Positions 26,610-34,034 of a stretch of 64,000 bases of DNA are shown here, one piece after another. Position 1 is the first letter of the stretch. Every line of letters starts with the position of its first letter. The DNA comes from Cohnella sp. AR92 (lineage in GTDB: Bacteria; Bacillota; Bacilli; Paenibacillales; Paenibacillaceae): positions 62,001 to 126,000 of the forward strand of contig NZ_RZJR01000010.1 of assembly GCF_003990975.1 (NCBI RefSeq). Direction: 5' to 3'. The notes beneath the pieces were generated by a model, which was not told the origin of the DNA, did no database searches, and saw only the letters and a list, made by a program, of their open reading frames with translations. Position numbers and translations under genes: made by a program.

Positions 26610-27032
26610 ATGGAAACCAGAGATGCCATTTCGTTGATTTCTAAGATTAGAGAGAAAGTGAACCGGTTTATCGCGTCGGAGATGGAGAACCATGGAGTGA
26701 GCGGAATCGGCACTTCGCATGGCGATATTTTCTATGCGCTTTTTAAGACTCCCCGACTCACGATGGCGGACATCGCCAGAAGGATCAATAAGGACAAGTC
26801 CACCGTCACGGCACTCGTCGACAAGCTGGTCCGGCTCGGCTACGTAACGAAGGAAAGAGATCGAGAGGATTCGAGGATTGTCTATGCGGCTTTAACCCCT
26901 AAGGGAGCCGGTCTGCAGCCGATCTTCGAGTCCATATCCAAAGACATGTTGGACGTGTTTTATTTAAATGTCACGGAGAAAGAAAAACAGGATTTGCTTA
27001 ACGTCCTTAAAAAGATTTACGGCAACTTCTAG
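26610..27032 (+). CDS. MarR-family transcriptional regulator
   Basis: Dimeric winged-helix regulator of 140 residues. The ATG at 26610 is preferred over an upstream TTG, which would lie inside the operator. The DNA-binding helix and wing read MADIARRINKDKSTVTALVD and RLGYVTKERDREDSRIVYAA, with the conserved wing DxRDxR-like pattern. It probably represses itself and the alpha/beta hydrolase gene through the two palindromes that flank it, and is released by a small hydrophobic or electrophilic ligand. The ligand is not identifiable here. Confidence 0.92.
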   Translation: METRDAISLISKIREKVNRFIASEMENHGVSGIGTSHGDIFYALFKTPRLTMADIARRINKDKSTVTALVDKLVRLGYVTKERDREDSRIVYAALTPKGAGLQPIFESISKDMLDVFYLNVTEKEKQDLLNVLKKIYGNF

Positions 27033-27047
27033 TTTTTTTTGCTCAAA

Positions 27048-27065
27048 TAGTTTGACATCAAACTA
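27048..27065. promoter_or_regulatory. Near-palindrome, probable MarR operator 2
   Basis: TAGTTTGACATCAAACTA has the same TTTGAnATCAAA core as the site upstream of the MarR gene. It lies just before the ribosome site of the alpha/beta hydrolase gene. Confidence 0.65.
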
Positions 27066-27084
27066 AATAGGAGGGGTCATGATC

Positions 27085-27918
27085 ATGAGGGACTTTGTTA
27101 GAGAATTGCCGGATCACAGGGAGTCGTATGTCGGAGAGAACGATTTGTTTCTGGAGATCTTCGAGGGGGAGGAGCTTTCGAAGGGAGCTGGACGAAGACC
27201 TCCTTTGCTCTTTGTACACGGGGCGTACACGGGAAGCTGGATGTGGAGCAAATACATTCCCCATTTTGTGAACGAGGGGTGGAATTGCTATGTCATGAAC
27301 TTGAGAAGCCATTACCGAAGCAGGCAGCTGGATATGACGAGAATAACGTTCGAGGATTATCTGGAGGACATCAAGGAAGTCATTGCGGAGGCGGTCGCGG
27401 AATGCGATGCCCCGCCGATTCTTGTCGGATTCAGCATGGGCGGGATTCTAAGCGAGAAGCTGGCGGAGACCGCGGAGGTTGCCGGGCTGGTGCTGATCGA
27501 CTCGGTCATCAGCCGAGAGGTATTCGAAGCGGTACCCTACAAGGAGCTTGGAGGGGCAATCCGGGATATCGTCGTGCCGGCCCCGACCCGGGAGGAGCTC
27601 TCCAGCATCGATGAGACGGAAGAAGACATTGCTTTTCAGAGAAAGTACCTGGCGATGGAATCGTCCCATGCATTCAATGCGTTTATCTTTACGCCCGAAT
27701 CGAAGGGAATATCGATCGACAGCCGTTCCATTTCTTGTCCGAGTCTGGTTATCAAGTCGGTTAACGACGAGGATGAAGATCGCCGGGGGAGGGTGACCGC
27801 CGAGCATCTCCGAGCCGAATACAAAGGGCTGTGGAACACCACTCACACCGGCGTGCTCATCGGGCAGAGGTATAGGGAAGCCGTGGATACCATCCTAGAA
27901 TGGTTAATAAGATTCTGA
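27085..27918 (+). CDS. Alpha/beta hydrolase
   Basis: Cytoplasmic hydrolase of 277 residues. The ATG at 27085 has AGGAGGGG at good distance; another ATG two codons earlier is too close to it. The fold is seen from LLFVHGAYTGSWMW (oxyanion HG), the nucleophile elbow LVGFSMGGILS (Ser) and a late His in TTHTGVLIGQ. The substrate class is unknown; esters or lactones are typical. Placement behind a MarR-type operator, after SDR and MarR genes, suggests an inducible detoxification step. Confidence 0.87.
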   Translation: MRDFVRELPDHRESYVGENDLFLEIFEGEELSKGAGRRPPLLFVHGAYTGSWMWSKYIPHFVNEGWNCYVMNLRSHYRSRQLDMTRITFEDYLEDIKEVIAEAVAECDAPPILVGFSMGGILSEKLAETAEVAGLVLIDSVISREVFEAVPYKELGGAIRDIVVPAPTREELSSIDETEEDIAFQRKYLAMESSHAFNAFIFTPESKGISIDSRSISCPSLVIKSVNDEDEDRRGRVTAEHLRAEYKGLWNTTHTGVLIGQRYREAVDTILEWLIRF

Positions 27919-27935
27919 GTAACGGGATTAGAAGG

Positions 27936-27956
27936 ATCTCTATCTCTATCTCTATC
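27936..27956 (+). repeat. Short tandem repeat (ATCTCT, 3.5 copies)
   Basis: Three full ATCTCT units and an ATC half unit in the intergenic space just before the terminator hairpin. The function is unknown and may be none. Confidence 0.6.
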
Positions 27957-27958
27957 CA

Positions 27959-27984
27959 AGCCAGCCCAATACGGCTGGCTTTCG
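27959..27984 (+). terminator. Terminator after alpha/beta hydrolase gene
   Basis: Perfect 8-bp stem AGCCAGCC / GGCTGGCT with a 6-nt loop, followed by TTTC. Confidence 0.7.
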
Positions 27985-28015
27985 GCATCTCGGCTAAGGG
28001 GACAGAATTAGGGAG

Positions 28016-28044
28016 TTGCACTTATACCCTATGGGGTATATAAT
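28016..28044 (+). promoter_or_regulatory. Sigma-A promoter with CstR-type operator (rhodanese operon 1)
   Basis: TTGCAC, 17 bp, TATAAT. The spacer is filled by ATACCCTATGGGGTAT (28024-28039), so a bound repressor would block polymerase. Confidence 0.8.
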
Positions 28045-28079
28045 CAATGGCAGCAAGTTCTTTTTTTATGATCAAAAAT

Positions 28080-28095
28080 ATACCTAGTGGGGTAT
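28080..28095 (+). promoter_or_regulatory. Second CstR-type operator before rhodanese 1
   Basis: ATACCTAGTGGGGTAT, 40 bp downstream of the first site and 36 bp before the start codon. One half-site is imperfect. The same two-operator layout recurs before the second rhodanese gene. Confidence 0.65.
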
Positions 28096-28131
28096 TGGGA
28101 TCAACATTCGAAAAAGCGAGGAGAGAACGAC

Positions 28132-28446
28132 ATGGCAGGTCAATTCACCAAATCGATCACATCGGAAGAAGTCGTTGCAAGGCTTGAGCAAGGGAAACCA
28201 TTGTCTATCATTGACGTTCGGGAGCCGGATGAGTGGAACTCGGGACACATACCAGGCGCCAAGCACCTCCCGCTTGGCCAGATCAGCGCCCGCCATTCGG
28301 AGCTCGATCCGAAGCGGGAGACGATCGTGGTATGCCGCAGCGGCAACCGCAGCGGGCTTGCTTGCGAGCTTCTGGAAGCCATGGGTTACGACGTCGTCAA
28401 TCTAACCGGAGGCATGCTGGGATGGAAAGGACGTCTCGAGTTCTGA
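28132..28446 (+). CDS. Single-domain rhodanese, copy 1
   Basis: Cytoplasmic sulfurtransferase of 104 residues, starting behind GAGGAGAG. The rhodanese fold is shown by LSIIDVREPDEWNSGHIPGA and the active loop VVCRSGNRSG with Cys68. It moves sulfane sulfur as a Cys persulfide. It is a close paralogue of the rhodanese at 30649, with the same length and nearly the same active loop and C-terminal TGGM motif. It leads an operon with a membrane protein, CcdA and a TlpA-like thioredoxin, which ties cytoplasmic persulfide chemistry to extracytoplasmic thiol reduction. Confidence 0.93.
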   Translation: MAGQFTKSITSEEVVARLEQGKPLSIIDVREPDEWNSGHIPGAKHLPLGQISARHSELDPKRETIVVCRSGNRSGLACELLEAMGYDVVNLTGGMLGWKGRLEF

Positions 28447-28495
28447 CCGCCGGCCGGCAGGAGTATCTCGGGAAGGAGCCGAAAGGAGCCGATCC

Positions 28496-29182
28496 ATGTA
28501 CACGCAGCAAGTGGGTTCATTCGTGTTGAACTTGGAGATTGCGGTTTATTTGATAGCAGGCTTGGCCGGCGTACTTGGGATACGCCTCCGCATGAGGCGG
28601 CATCCGGAGAAAGCCAGAATGTCGGCATATGCAGGGAATGCCGTGCTGTTATGGCTGCTCGTATGGAAAGGAAGCCTGCTTCTGTTCCACCCTGTCGACG
28701 TGATCTCCAATCCTTGGTCCCTGGTTTATTTCAGCGGAGGGGCCAATGGGATATGGCTTGCGACAGTGGTATCCGCAAGCTATTTGATTTACCGGTCCAT
28801 GAAGACAGAGTTTGACGTTAAAGCTGCCGGTTCCTTGCTAACCGTTATGATTCTCGGCTGGACGGCAATTTATTATTCGGCTCAGGCAATCCTGCTTGAC
28901 GATTCCGTCGTGCGGCATTCACTGATGGCCATCGGAGCGGCGGCATTGTACATGGTCATGGCAATCGGAAGTCCGGCCGACGGCCAATTAAGCACGGTTT
29001 GGCTCTGGTTAGGACTCGGCAAGGCCGCGCTTGCCTTCATGGAGCCGGACCGAGAGCCGCTGATTCTTGAATTCAGCGCCGAGCAATTGGCGTGGCTTCT
29101 ATTCGCCGGAGCGATGCTCGTCGTGGTCACCCGTTCGGAGCGAGGGAAAAGATTCCGCGAACGGGCTGGAGGGAAGGCCTAA
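28496..29182 (+). CDS. Unknown multi-pass membrane protein of the CcdA/TlpA operon
   Basis: I do not recognise this protein of 228 residues. It has about six or seven hydrophobic helices (for example around 12-30, 45-62, 75-97, 108-130, 138-152 and 185-200), a basic stretch after the first helix (RLRMRRHPEKARM) and a basic C-terminus. It has no Cys residues, so it is not itself a thiol carrier. The ATG has AAAGGAG 8 nt upstream, and its stop codon abuts the CcdA start, so the two are translationally coupled. Conserved placement with CcdA and TlpA under a CstR-type promoter suggests a role in membrane thiol or sulfur handling. It could be a transporter or a scaffold. Confidence 0.6.
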   Translation: MYTQQVGSFVLNLEIAVYLIAGLAGVLGIRLRMRRHPEKARMSAYAGNAVLLWLLVWKGSLLLFHPVDVISNPWSLVYFSGGANGIWLATVVSASYLIYRSMKTEFDVKAAGSLLTVMILGWTAIYYSAQAILLDDSVVRHSLMAIGAAALYMVMAIGSPADGQLSTVWLWLGLGKAALAFMEPDREPLILEFSAEQLAWLLFAGAMLVVVTRSERGKRFRERAGGKA

Positions 29183-29902
29183 ATGGAACAGATTACGATC
29201 ATTGCCGCCTTTGCGGCCGGCCTATTGTCCTTCTTGTCGCCTTGCGTGTTCCCGCTCGTTCCGGTTTATGTGACCCATCTGACGGAATCCGCGATCCGGG
29301 ACAACCGCGTCGTCGTGGAACGCAAGCTTCTGTTCCGGCGCTCGGTCAGCTTCATCCTTGGATTCAGCGCCGTGTTTGTCCTCATGGGGACGTCGGCTAG
29401 TTTCCTCGGTCAGCTATGGGCCGAGCAGCGCACATGGATCGAGAGAATAAGCGGGTTCCTGATTGTCGCATTCGGCTTGCAGATGGCGGGCCTGCTGAAC
29501 ATCCCCATGCCGTCATTCCTTCTTAACCGCTCGCGAGTCAGCGGCGTAAAGGGCGGAGGCCGGCTGCGTTCTTTTCTAATCGGAGTGGCTTTCGGAACGG
29601 GCTGGACCCCATGCGTAGGATTTGCCCTGTCGGGCATTCTGCTGTTGGCCAGCGCGACGGATACGATGTGGAACGGGATCTTTCTGCTTGCGGTTTACTC
29701 GCTGGGAATGGGGGCGCCGTTCCTGATTCTCTCCATGGTGATGACAAGAACGCTTGGCTTCTTGCGTCGCCTTAATCGTCTCCTGCCGGTATTGTCCGTT
29801 GCGAATGGAGTTCTCTTTATCGCGATGGGGACTTTGCTGTTCTCCGGCCAATTCCAGCGAATCAGCGCTTGGCTTGCCGGGCTGGCGGTATGGATCCGTT
29901 AA
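29183..29902 (+). CDS. CcdA/DsbD-family thiol-disulfide transmembrane protein
   Basis: Membrane electron carrier of 239 residues with six helices. The two redox Cys lie in the conserved proline contexts LSFLSPCVFPLVPVY and GTGWTPCVGFALSG. It passes reducing equivalents from cytoplasmic thioredoxin across the membrane to an extracytoplasmic thioredoxin-like partner, here most likely the TlpA protein encoded 20 bp downstream. The ATG follows the previous stop codon with no gap. Such genes usually serve cytochrome c maturation; here the regulatory site suggests sulfur-stress use. Confidence 0.93.
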   Translation: MEQITIIAAFAAGLLSFLSPCVFPLVPVYVTHLTESAIRDNRVVVERKLLFRRSVSFILGFSAVFVLMGTSASFLGQLWAEQRTWIERISGFLIVAFGLQMAGLLNIPMPSFLLNRSRVSGVKGGGRLRSFLIGVAFGTGWTPCVGFALSGILLLASATDTMWNGIFLLAVYSLGMGAPFLILSMVMTRTLGFLRRLNRLLPVLSVANGVLFIAMGTLLFSGQFQRISAWLAGLAVWIR

Positions 29903-29922
29903 GGAGAGGAGGAGTGGAACAG

Positions 29923-30477
29923 ATGAAGAAAACTTCGATAGGCGTCCTTGTCTTGTTTGCGCTGCTCGCTTACGGGATTTATCAGAGCCGTTTGGATGAC
30001 GATCCTTCAGACCGCGTGGAGACAGCCCGACAGGCGGAGTCCGGTATTCGGAAAGGCCAGCTTGCTCCGGACTTTCAACTGAGCGATCGGGCGGGGAATC
30101 CCGTTCGGCTGTCGGATTTCCGCGGAAGAACGGTCTTCGTGAACTTCTGGGCGACTTGGTGTCCTCCCTGCAAAGCGGAGATGCCCCATATGCAACGAGT
30201 CTATGAAGAATATAAAGAGCAGGATGTCGTTATTCTATCCGTCAATCTGACGACAACGGAGAAAAAAGCCGCAGCCGTCGATCATTTTGTGTCCGAGTAC
30301 GGGCTGACGTTCCCCGTCGTGCTCGATGCAGACGGGACCGTGAAGCAGCTATACCAGGTGACCGCCTACCCGACAACCTATGTGCTGGATAAGCAGGGCA
30401 TCATCCGCAACAAATTCACCGGCGCGATCAATGATGAGACGATGAAGCAAGTCATACGCAATATGGATTCGTTTTGA
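29923..30477 (+). CDS. TlpA/ResA-like membrane-anchored thioredoxin
   Basis: Protein of 184 residues. The ATG at 29923 has GGAGAGGAGG before it and opens with an N-terminal anchor (MKKTSIGVLVLFALLAYGI). The thioredoxin-like domain outside the membrane has APDFQLSDRAGNPVRLSDFR, the redox motif FWATWCPPCKAEMP and the cis-Pro loop TAYPTTYVLD. It reduces disulfides or polysulfides outside the membrane with electrons from CcdA. It is the last gene of the rhodanese-membrane protein-CcdA-TlpA operon. Confidence 0.92.
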   Translation: MKKTSIGVLVLFALLAYGIYQSRLDDDPSDRVETARQAESGIRKGQLAPDFQLSDRAGNPVRLSDFRGRTVFVNFWATWCPPCKAEMPHMQRVYEEYKEQDVVILSVNLTTTEKKAAAVDHFVSEYGLTFPVVLDADGTVKQLYQVTAYPTTYVLDKQGIIRNKFTGAINDETMKQVIRNMDSF

Positions 30478-30510
30478 ACGAATCGATCTCAACTTTCTAT
30501 AAATTAGCAC

Positions 30511-30539
30511 TTGCAAAGATACCCCATGGGGTATATGAT
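30511..30539 (+). promoter_or_regulatory. Sigma-A promoter with perfect CstR-type operator (rhodanese 2)
   Basis: TTGCAA, 17 bp, TATGAT, with the perfect palindrome ATACCCCATGGGGTAT (30519-30534) in the spacer. Confidence 0.8.
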
Positions 30540-30585
30540 GGATTCAAGCCGATCGACGCCAATGACATTTGGTTCGGTCGCAAAG

Positions 30586-30601
30586 TTACCCGTAGGGGTA
30601 T
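30586..30601 (+). promoter_or_regulatory. Second CstR-type operator before rhodanese 2
   Basis: TTACCCGTAGGGGTAT, 51 bp downstream of the first site and 47 bp before the start codon. Confidence 0.65.
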
Positions 30602-30648
30602 GTAAAATGAAACACAAGAAAATAACCATATAGCGAGGAGAGTATCGA

Positions 30649-30963
30649 ATGGCTGGAAAGTTCTCTAAATCCATTACAACAGATGAAGTTGCTGCACAGA
30701 TGAAGCAAGGCAAGAAACTGAATATCGTGGACGTTCGCGAGCAGGACGAGTGGAACTCCGGCCATATTGCCGGGGCCAAGCATATACCGCTCGGCATGAT
30801 CAGCCACCGGCATAAGGAGCTCGATCCGAAGCAAGAAACCATTGTCGTATGCAGAAGCGGGAACCGCAGCGGGCTGGCATGCGAGCTGCTGGAATCCATG
30901 GGCTACAATGTCGTCAATATGACGGGCGGCATGATGAGCTGGACAGACACCGTTGAATATTAA
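30649..30963 (+). CDS. Single-domain rhodanese, copy 2
   Basis: Sulfurtransferase of 104 residues with active Cys68 in the loop VVCRSGNRSGLACELLESMG. It closely matches the copy at 28132 along its whole length (same NSGHI-GAKH, ELDPK-ET and TGGM blocks), so the two arose by duplication together with their twin-operator promoters. It is transcribed alone, with about 120 bp and a further operator before the dioxygenase operon. Confidence 0.93.
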   Translation: MAGKFSKSITTDEVAAQMKQGKKLNIVDVREQDEWNSGHIAGAKHIPLGMISHRHKELDPKQETIVVCRSGNRSGLACELLESMGYNVVNMTGGMMSWTDTVEY

Positions 30964-31043
30964 GGAATTTGCAACCCCGATTGCAACTGACATTCCATTC
31001 TAAAAAACTTGCCTGAAATGGCAAAAAAATTTTACCCATCCCT

Positions 31044-31062
31044 ATACCCGTTAGGGTATAAT
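31044..31062 (+). promoter_or_regulatory. CstR-type operator and -10 box of the dioxygenase operon
   Basis: ATACCCGTTAGGGTAT (31044-31059) runs into TATAAT (31057-31062), the same arrangement as at 12413. No convincing -35 box was found. Confidence 0.75.
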
Positions 31063-31082
31063 AACGAAGGAGCGTATTCAAA

Positions 31083-32228
31083 ATGACAACTAACGCATAC
31101 AACCCGATGACCGCCAAAGAAGTGACTCGCTTCATTCTGGACAAGAAACCGTTATTCATTCTTGACGTTCGCAACGAGACCGATTATGCGGATTGGCGCA
31201 TCGAAGGCGAGACCGTCCAGTCCATCAACATTCCTTACTTCGATCTGCTCGAAGGCGTGGAAGCAGCGATCGAACGCATGCCGGCCGAAGGCCAAGTGCT
31301 TGTCGTTTGCGCCAAAGAAGGCTCGTCCAAATTCGTTGCCGAGCAGCTCGCGGAGACGGGCCGCACCGATGTGTTCTACCTCGAAGGCGGCATGAAGGCA
31401 TGGAGCGAATACCTGGAGCCGGTGAAGGTTGCCGATCTGCAAGGCGGCGGCGAGCTGTATCAATTCGTTCGAATCGGCAAGGGCTGCCTGTCGTACATGG
31501 TGCTGTCCGACGGCGAAGCGGCTACGATCGACACCCTGCGCATAACGGACGTGTTCGAGCAATTCGCGGCGGAGAAGAAGGCGGAGATCAAGCACACGAT
31601 CGACACGCACTTGCATGCGGACCATATCTCCGGCGGACGCCAATTGGCGGAGAAGGTCGGCGCGACTTACTGGCTGCCTCCGAAGGATGCGGGCGAAGTG
31701 ACATTCGAATACGCGGCGCTTAACGACGCGAATGAAATTACGGTCGGCGGCACGAAGATCAAAATCCAGGCGCTTTACTCCCCGGGTCATACGATCGGCA
31801 GCACGTCCTTCATCGTCGACGATCGTTACCTGCTGTCCGGCGATATTCTGTTTGTCGAGTCCATCGGACGTCCCGACCTCGCAGGCCTTGCGGAAGACTG
31901 GGTCGGCGATCTGCGCAACACGCTCTACAGCCGCTATAAAGAGCTGTCGGAGGAACTTATCGTGCTCCCGGCGCACTTCGGCAAGATAACGGAGCTCGGC
32001 GAAGGCGGCAAAGTATCCGCTCGCCTAGGCGATTTGTTCGCTCACAATCCGGGTCTCAACATTCATGACGAGGATGAATTCCGTCGCACGGTTACGGAGA
32101 ACTTGCCGCAGCATCCGAATTCTTACCAACAAATCCGCCAGACGAACATGGGCAAGATCGCTCCTACGGCTGACGAGCAGCGCGAGATGGAGATCGGACC
32201 GAACCGCTGCGCGGTCCATGACAAGTAA
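31083..32228 (+). CDS. Rhodanese-persulfide dioxygenase fusion (MBL fold)
   Basis: Cytoplasmic fusion of 381 residues. The N-terminal rhodanese domain (about 8-112) has active Cys76 in [10 protein letters not shown]. The metallo-beta-lactamase domain (about 120-345) carries the ETHE1-type iron ligands: His176, His178, Asp180 and His181 in [11 protein letters not shown], His236 in PGHTIGS, Asp254 in LSGDILF and a late His298 in PAHFG. It should oxidise glutathione-, bacillithiol- or CoA-persulfide to sulfite, with the rhodanese feeding or draining sulfane sulfur. In known CstB-type fusions the dioxygenase comes first; here the rhodanese does. It heads the operon with TusA-rhodanese, TusA, DsrE-like and CstR-type genes. 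Confidence 0.9.
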   Translation: MTTNAYNPMTAKEVTRFILDKKPLFILDVRNETDYADWRIEGETVQSINIPYFDLLEGVEAAIERMPAEGQVLVVCAKEGSSKFVAEQLAETGRTDVFYLEGGMKAWSEYLEPVKVADLQGGGELYQFVRIGKGCLSYMVLSDGEAATIDTLRITDVFEQFAAEKKAEIKHTIDTHLHADHISGGRQLAEKVGATYWLPPKDAGEVTFEYAALNDANEITVGGTKIKIQALYSPGHTIGSTSFIVDDRYLLSGDILFVESIGRPDLAGLAEDWVGDLRNTLYSRYKELSEELIVLPAHFGKITELGEGGKVSARLGDLFAHNPGLNIHDEDEFRRTVTENLPQHPNSYQQIRQTNMGKIAPTADEQREMEIGPNRCAVHDK

Positions 32229-32268
32229 GAGATATCCCCTATAAACCTTCAGGAGGACGATAATCAAC

Positions 32269-32853
32269 ATGTCTAACCAATCGCAAATTCAAGTGGATCT
32301 GACGCTCGATTGCAAAGGGCTTGCGTGCCCGATGCCGATCGTGAAGACGAAGAAAGCCATCGAGACGGTTCAATCCGGACAGGTAGTAGAAGTGCAGGCG
32401 ACGGATAAAGGTTCGCTTGCCGACATGCAGGGCTGGGCGAGAACGACGGGCCATCAATACTTGGGCACGATCGAAGAGAACGGCGTCCTTAAACACTTCA
32501 TCCGCAAATCGAGTTCGGACGAAGCCAAGCCGGAAGTGAAATTCTCCGTCACGATGACGACGGAAGAGCTGCAGGCGAAGCTTGACGGCGGCGAGGCGAT
32601 CGTCGTGCTGGATGTACGCGAGCCTGCGGAGTATGCCTTCCAGCATGTGAAGGGGGCCGTCTCCATTCCGTTCGGCGAGTTGGAGAGCCGTGCCGGCGAA
32701 TTGAGTAGCGACGCTTCGATCGCCGTCATCTGCCGCACGGGAACCCGCAGCGATCTTGCCTGCCAGCTGCTGCAAGAGAAGGGCTTCGCGAATGTCGCGA
32801 ACGTTCTGCCCGGGATGACCGGCTGGAATGGACCGACGTCGAAATTAATCTAA
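32269..32853 (+). CDS. TusA-rhodanese fusion sulfurtransferase
   Basis: Protein of 194 residues with two sulfur-carrying domains. The TusA domain (about 8-80) has Cys15 and the CPxP Cys20 in LDCKGLACPMPIVKTKKA. The rhodanese domain (about 92-190) has Cys155 in AVICRTGTRSDLA. The fusion should relay persulfide sulfur between its own two sites and to the free TusA or the DsrE-like protein. It has the parts of CstA-type proteins, but in a simpler, two-domain form. It follows the dioxygenase gene by 40 bp and starts behind AGGAGG. Confidence 0.9.
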   Translation: MSNQSQIQVDLTLDCKGLACPMPIVKTKKAIETVQSGQVVEVQATDKGSLADMQGWARTTGHQYLGTIEENGVLKHFIRKSSSDEAKPEVKFSVTMTTEELQAKLDGGEAIVVLDVREPAEYAFQHVKGAVSIPFGELESRAGELSSDASIAVICRTGTRSDLACQLLQEKGFANVANVLPGMTGWNGPTSKLI

Positions 32854-32887
32854 TTACAGAACGATATATCCAAGGAGGATAACAAAA

Positions 32888-33115
32888 ATGGAAAAACATC
32901 TGGTTGTCGATACGAAGGGCCTCGCATGCCCAATGCCGATTGTCAAAGCAAAGAAGGCGCTGGACGGCCTGCAATCCGGTCAAGTGATGGAAGTGCTCTC
33001 CACCGATAAAGGCTCGGTCAACGACTTCCAAGCATGGGTGAAGCAGACGAACCATGAGCTCGTTAAGCACGAAGAAGAGCAAGGCGTCTACAAATTCTAC
33101 GTTCGTAAATCCTAA
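32888..33115 (+). CDS. TusA-family sulfurtransferase, copy 2
   Basis: Sulfur carrier of 75 residues with the CPMP motif (GLACPMPIVKAKKALDG). It is 71/75 identical to the orphan copy at 12585. It starts behind CCAAGGAGGA, the same ribosome site as in the orphan copy, which marks the right-hand edge of the ancient duplication. It sits between the TusA-rhodanese fusion and the DsrE-like gene and is expected to shuttle sulfane sulfur between them. Confidence 0.93.
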   Translation: MEKHLVVDTKGLACPMPIVKAKKALDGLQSGQVMEVLSTDKGSVNDFQAWVKQTNHELVKHEEEQGVYKFYVRKS

Positions 33116-33140
33116 TCGATAAGGGGGAACCTGTTTACCG

Positions 33141-33620
33141 ATGGAACAAAAGAAAAAGACGACAATCGTGCTTTTCAGCGGCGACTACGATAAAGCGATG
33201 GCGGCATTCATTATAGCCAACGGCGCGGCGGCTTATGATCACGAGGTTACGATTTTCTCGACCTTCTGGGGACTTAATACGTTCCGCAAAGAGCAGGCCG
33301 TTTCAACTAATAAAGGGCTGCTGGAGAAAATGTTCGGGTGGATGATGCCGCGCGGCGCGAACAAGCTGGGTCTATCCCGCATGCAGATGCTGGGCATGGG
33401 GCCGAAGATGATCAAGCACGTCATCAAGAAGCACAATGCGCTGACGCTTCCGCAACTGATGGAGCTGTCGCAGGAGATGGGCGTTAAGCTGGTAGCGTGC
33501 ACGATGACGATGGATTTGCTAGGCCTTCAGAAGGAAGAGCTGATCGACGGCATGGAGCTAGGCGGCGTGGCTGCTTACCTCGGCGACGCAGCCGAAGGCA
33601 ACGTGAACTTGTTTATCTAA
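33141..33620 (+). CDS. DsrE/DsrF/DrsH-like family protein
   Basis: Protein of 159 residues. The DsrE2-like fold is recognised from KKTTIVLFSGDYDKAMAAFI, the HEVTIFSTFWGLNTFR strand and a Cys near the C-terminal third in LVACTMTMDLLG, which can carry a persulfide. DsrE-like proteins receive sulfur from TusA in oxidative sulfur pathways. The hydrophobic MMPRGANKLGLSRMQMLGMG region may contact the membrane or partners. It is 25 bp downstream of the TusA gene in the same operon. Confidence 0.88.
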   Translation: MEQKKKTTIVLFSGDYDKAMAAFIIANGAAAYDHEVTIFSTFWGLNTFRKEQAVSTNKGLLEKMFGWMMPRGANKLGLSRMQMLGMGPKMIKHVIKKHNALTLPQLMELSQEMGVKLVACTMTMDLLGLQKEELIDGMELGGVAAYLGDAAEGNVNLFI

Positions 33621-33671
33621 TCATAACGGATGCCCGTCATCCAACCAGTCTTCGGAAAGGATGGGGAAGAG

Positions 33672-33938
33672 ATGGATTATCATTACTCGGATGAGATCAA
33701 AGCGCGCCTGAGAAGGATCGAAGGGCAAGTCCGCGGCGTACTCCGGCTCATGGAGGAAGGCAAACCGTGCAAGGATGTCGTCAGTCAACTATCGGCTGTC
33801 CGCAACGCTTCCGATAAAGCGATCGCTCAGATCGTCGCCGAGAATCTTCAGCAATGCATCCTGGAAGAGCAGACGACTGGCGAGGATACGGGCAAGCTTG
33901 TCAAGCAGGCGGTAGAGCTTCTGGTGAAGAGCCGATAA
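33672..33938 (+). CDS. cstR: CstR-type persulfide-sensing repressor (CsoR family)
   Basis: Helical repressor of 88 residues. The ATG at 33672 behind GGGGAAGAG is preferred over an ATG 14 codons upstream. The CsoR fold opens RLRRIEGQVRGVLRLMEEGK. The two conserved Cys are Cys33 (KPCKDVVSQLSAVR) and Cys62 (ENLQQC). At the position where copper-sensing CsoR has its ligand His, four residues before the second Cys, this protein has Asn58, so it should sense persulfides through a Cys-Cys di- or trisulfide as CstR does. It closes the operon and probably binds the seven ATACCC/GGGTAT sites in this window. Confidence 0.9.
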   Translation: MDYHYSDEIKARLRRIEGQVRGVLRLMEEGKPCKDVVSQLSAVRNASDKAIAQIVAENLQQCILEEQTTGEDTGKLVKQAVELLVKSR

Positions 33939-33969
33939 TCGGCGCAAGCAGTAGACGAGCGGCAAGAAA

Positions 33970-34004
33970 CCAAGAAACCGGCTATGGGATAGCCGGTTTC
34001 TTGG
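33970..34004 (+). terminator. Terminator after cstR
   Basis: Perfect 16-bp stem CCAAGAAACCGGCTAT with a GGG loop; the T-run is short. Confidence 0.75.
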
Positions 34005-34034
34005 TGTTAGCAAAGAAAGACACCCACGAAACAA

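Noticed and set aside
27936-27956. Phase-variable repeat
   Set aside because: Only 3.5 hexamer copies in an intergenic tail after a stop codon; no gene would be switched.
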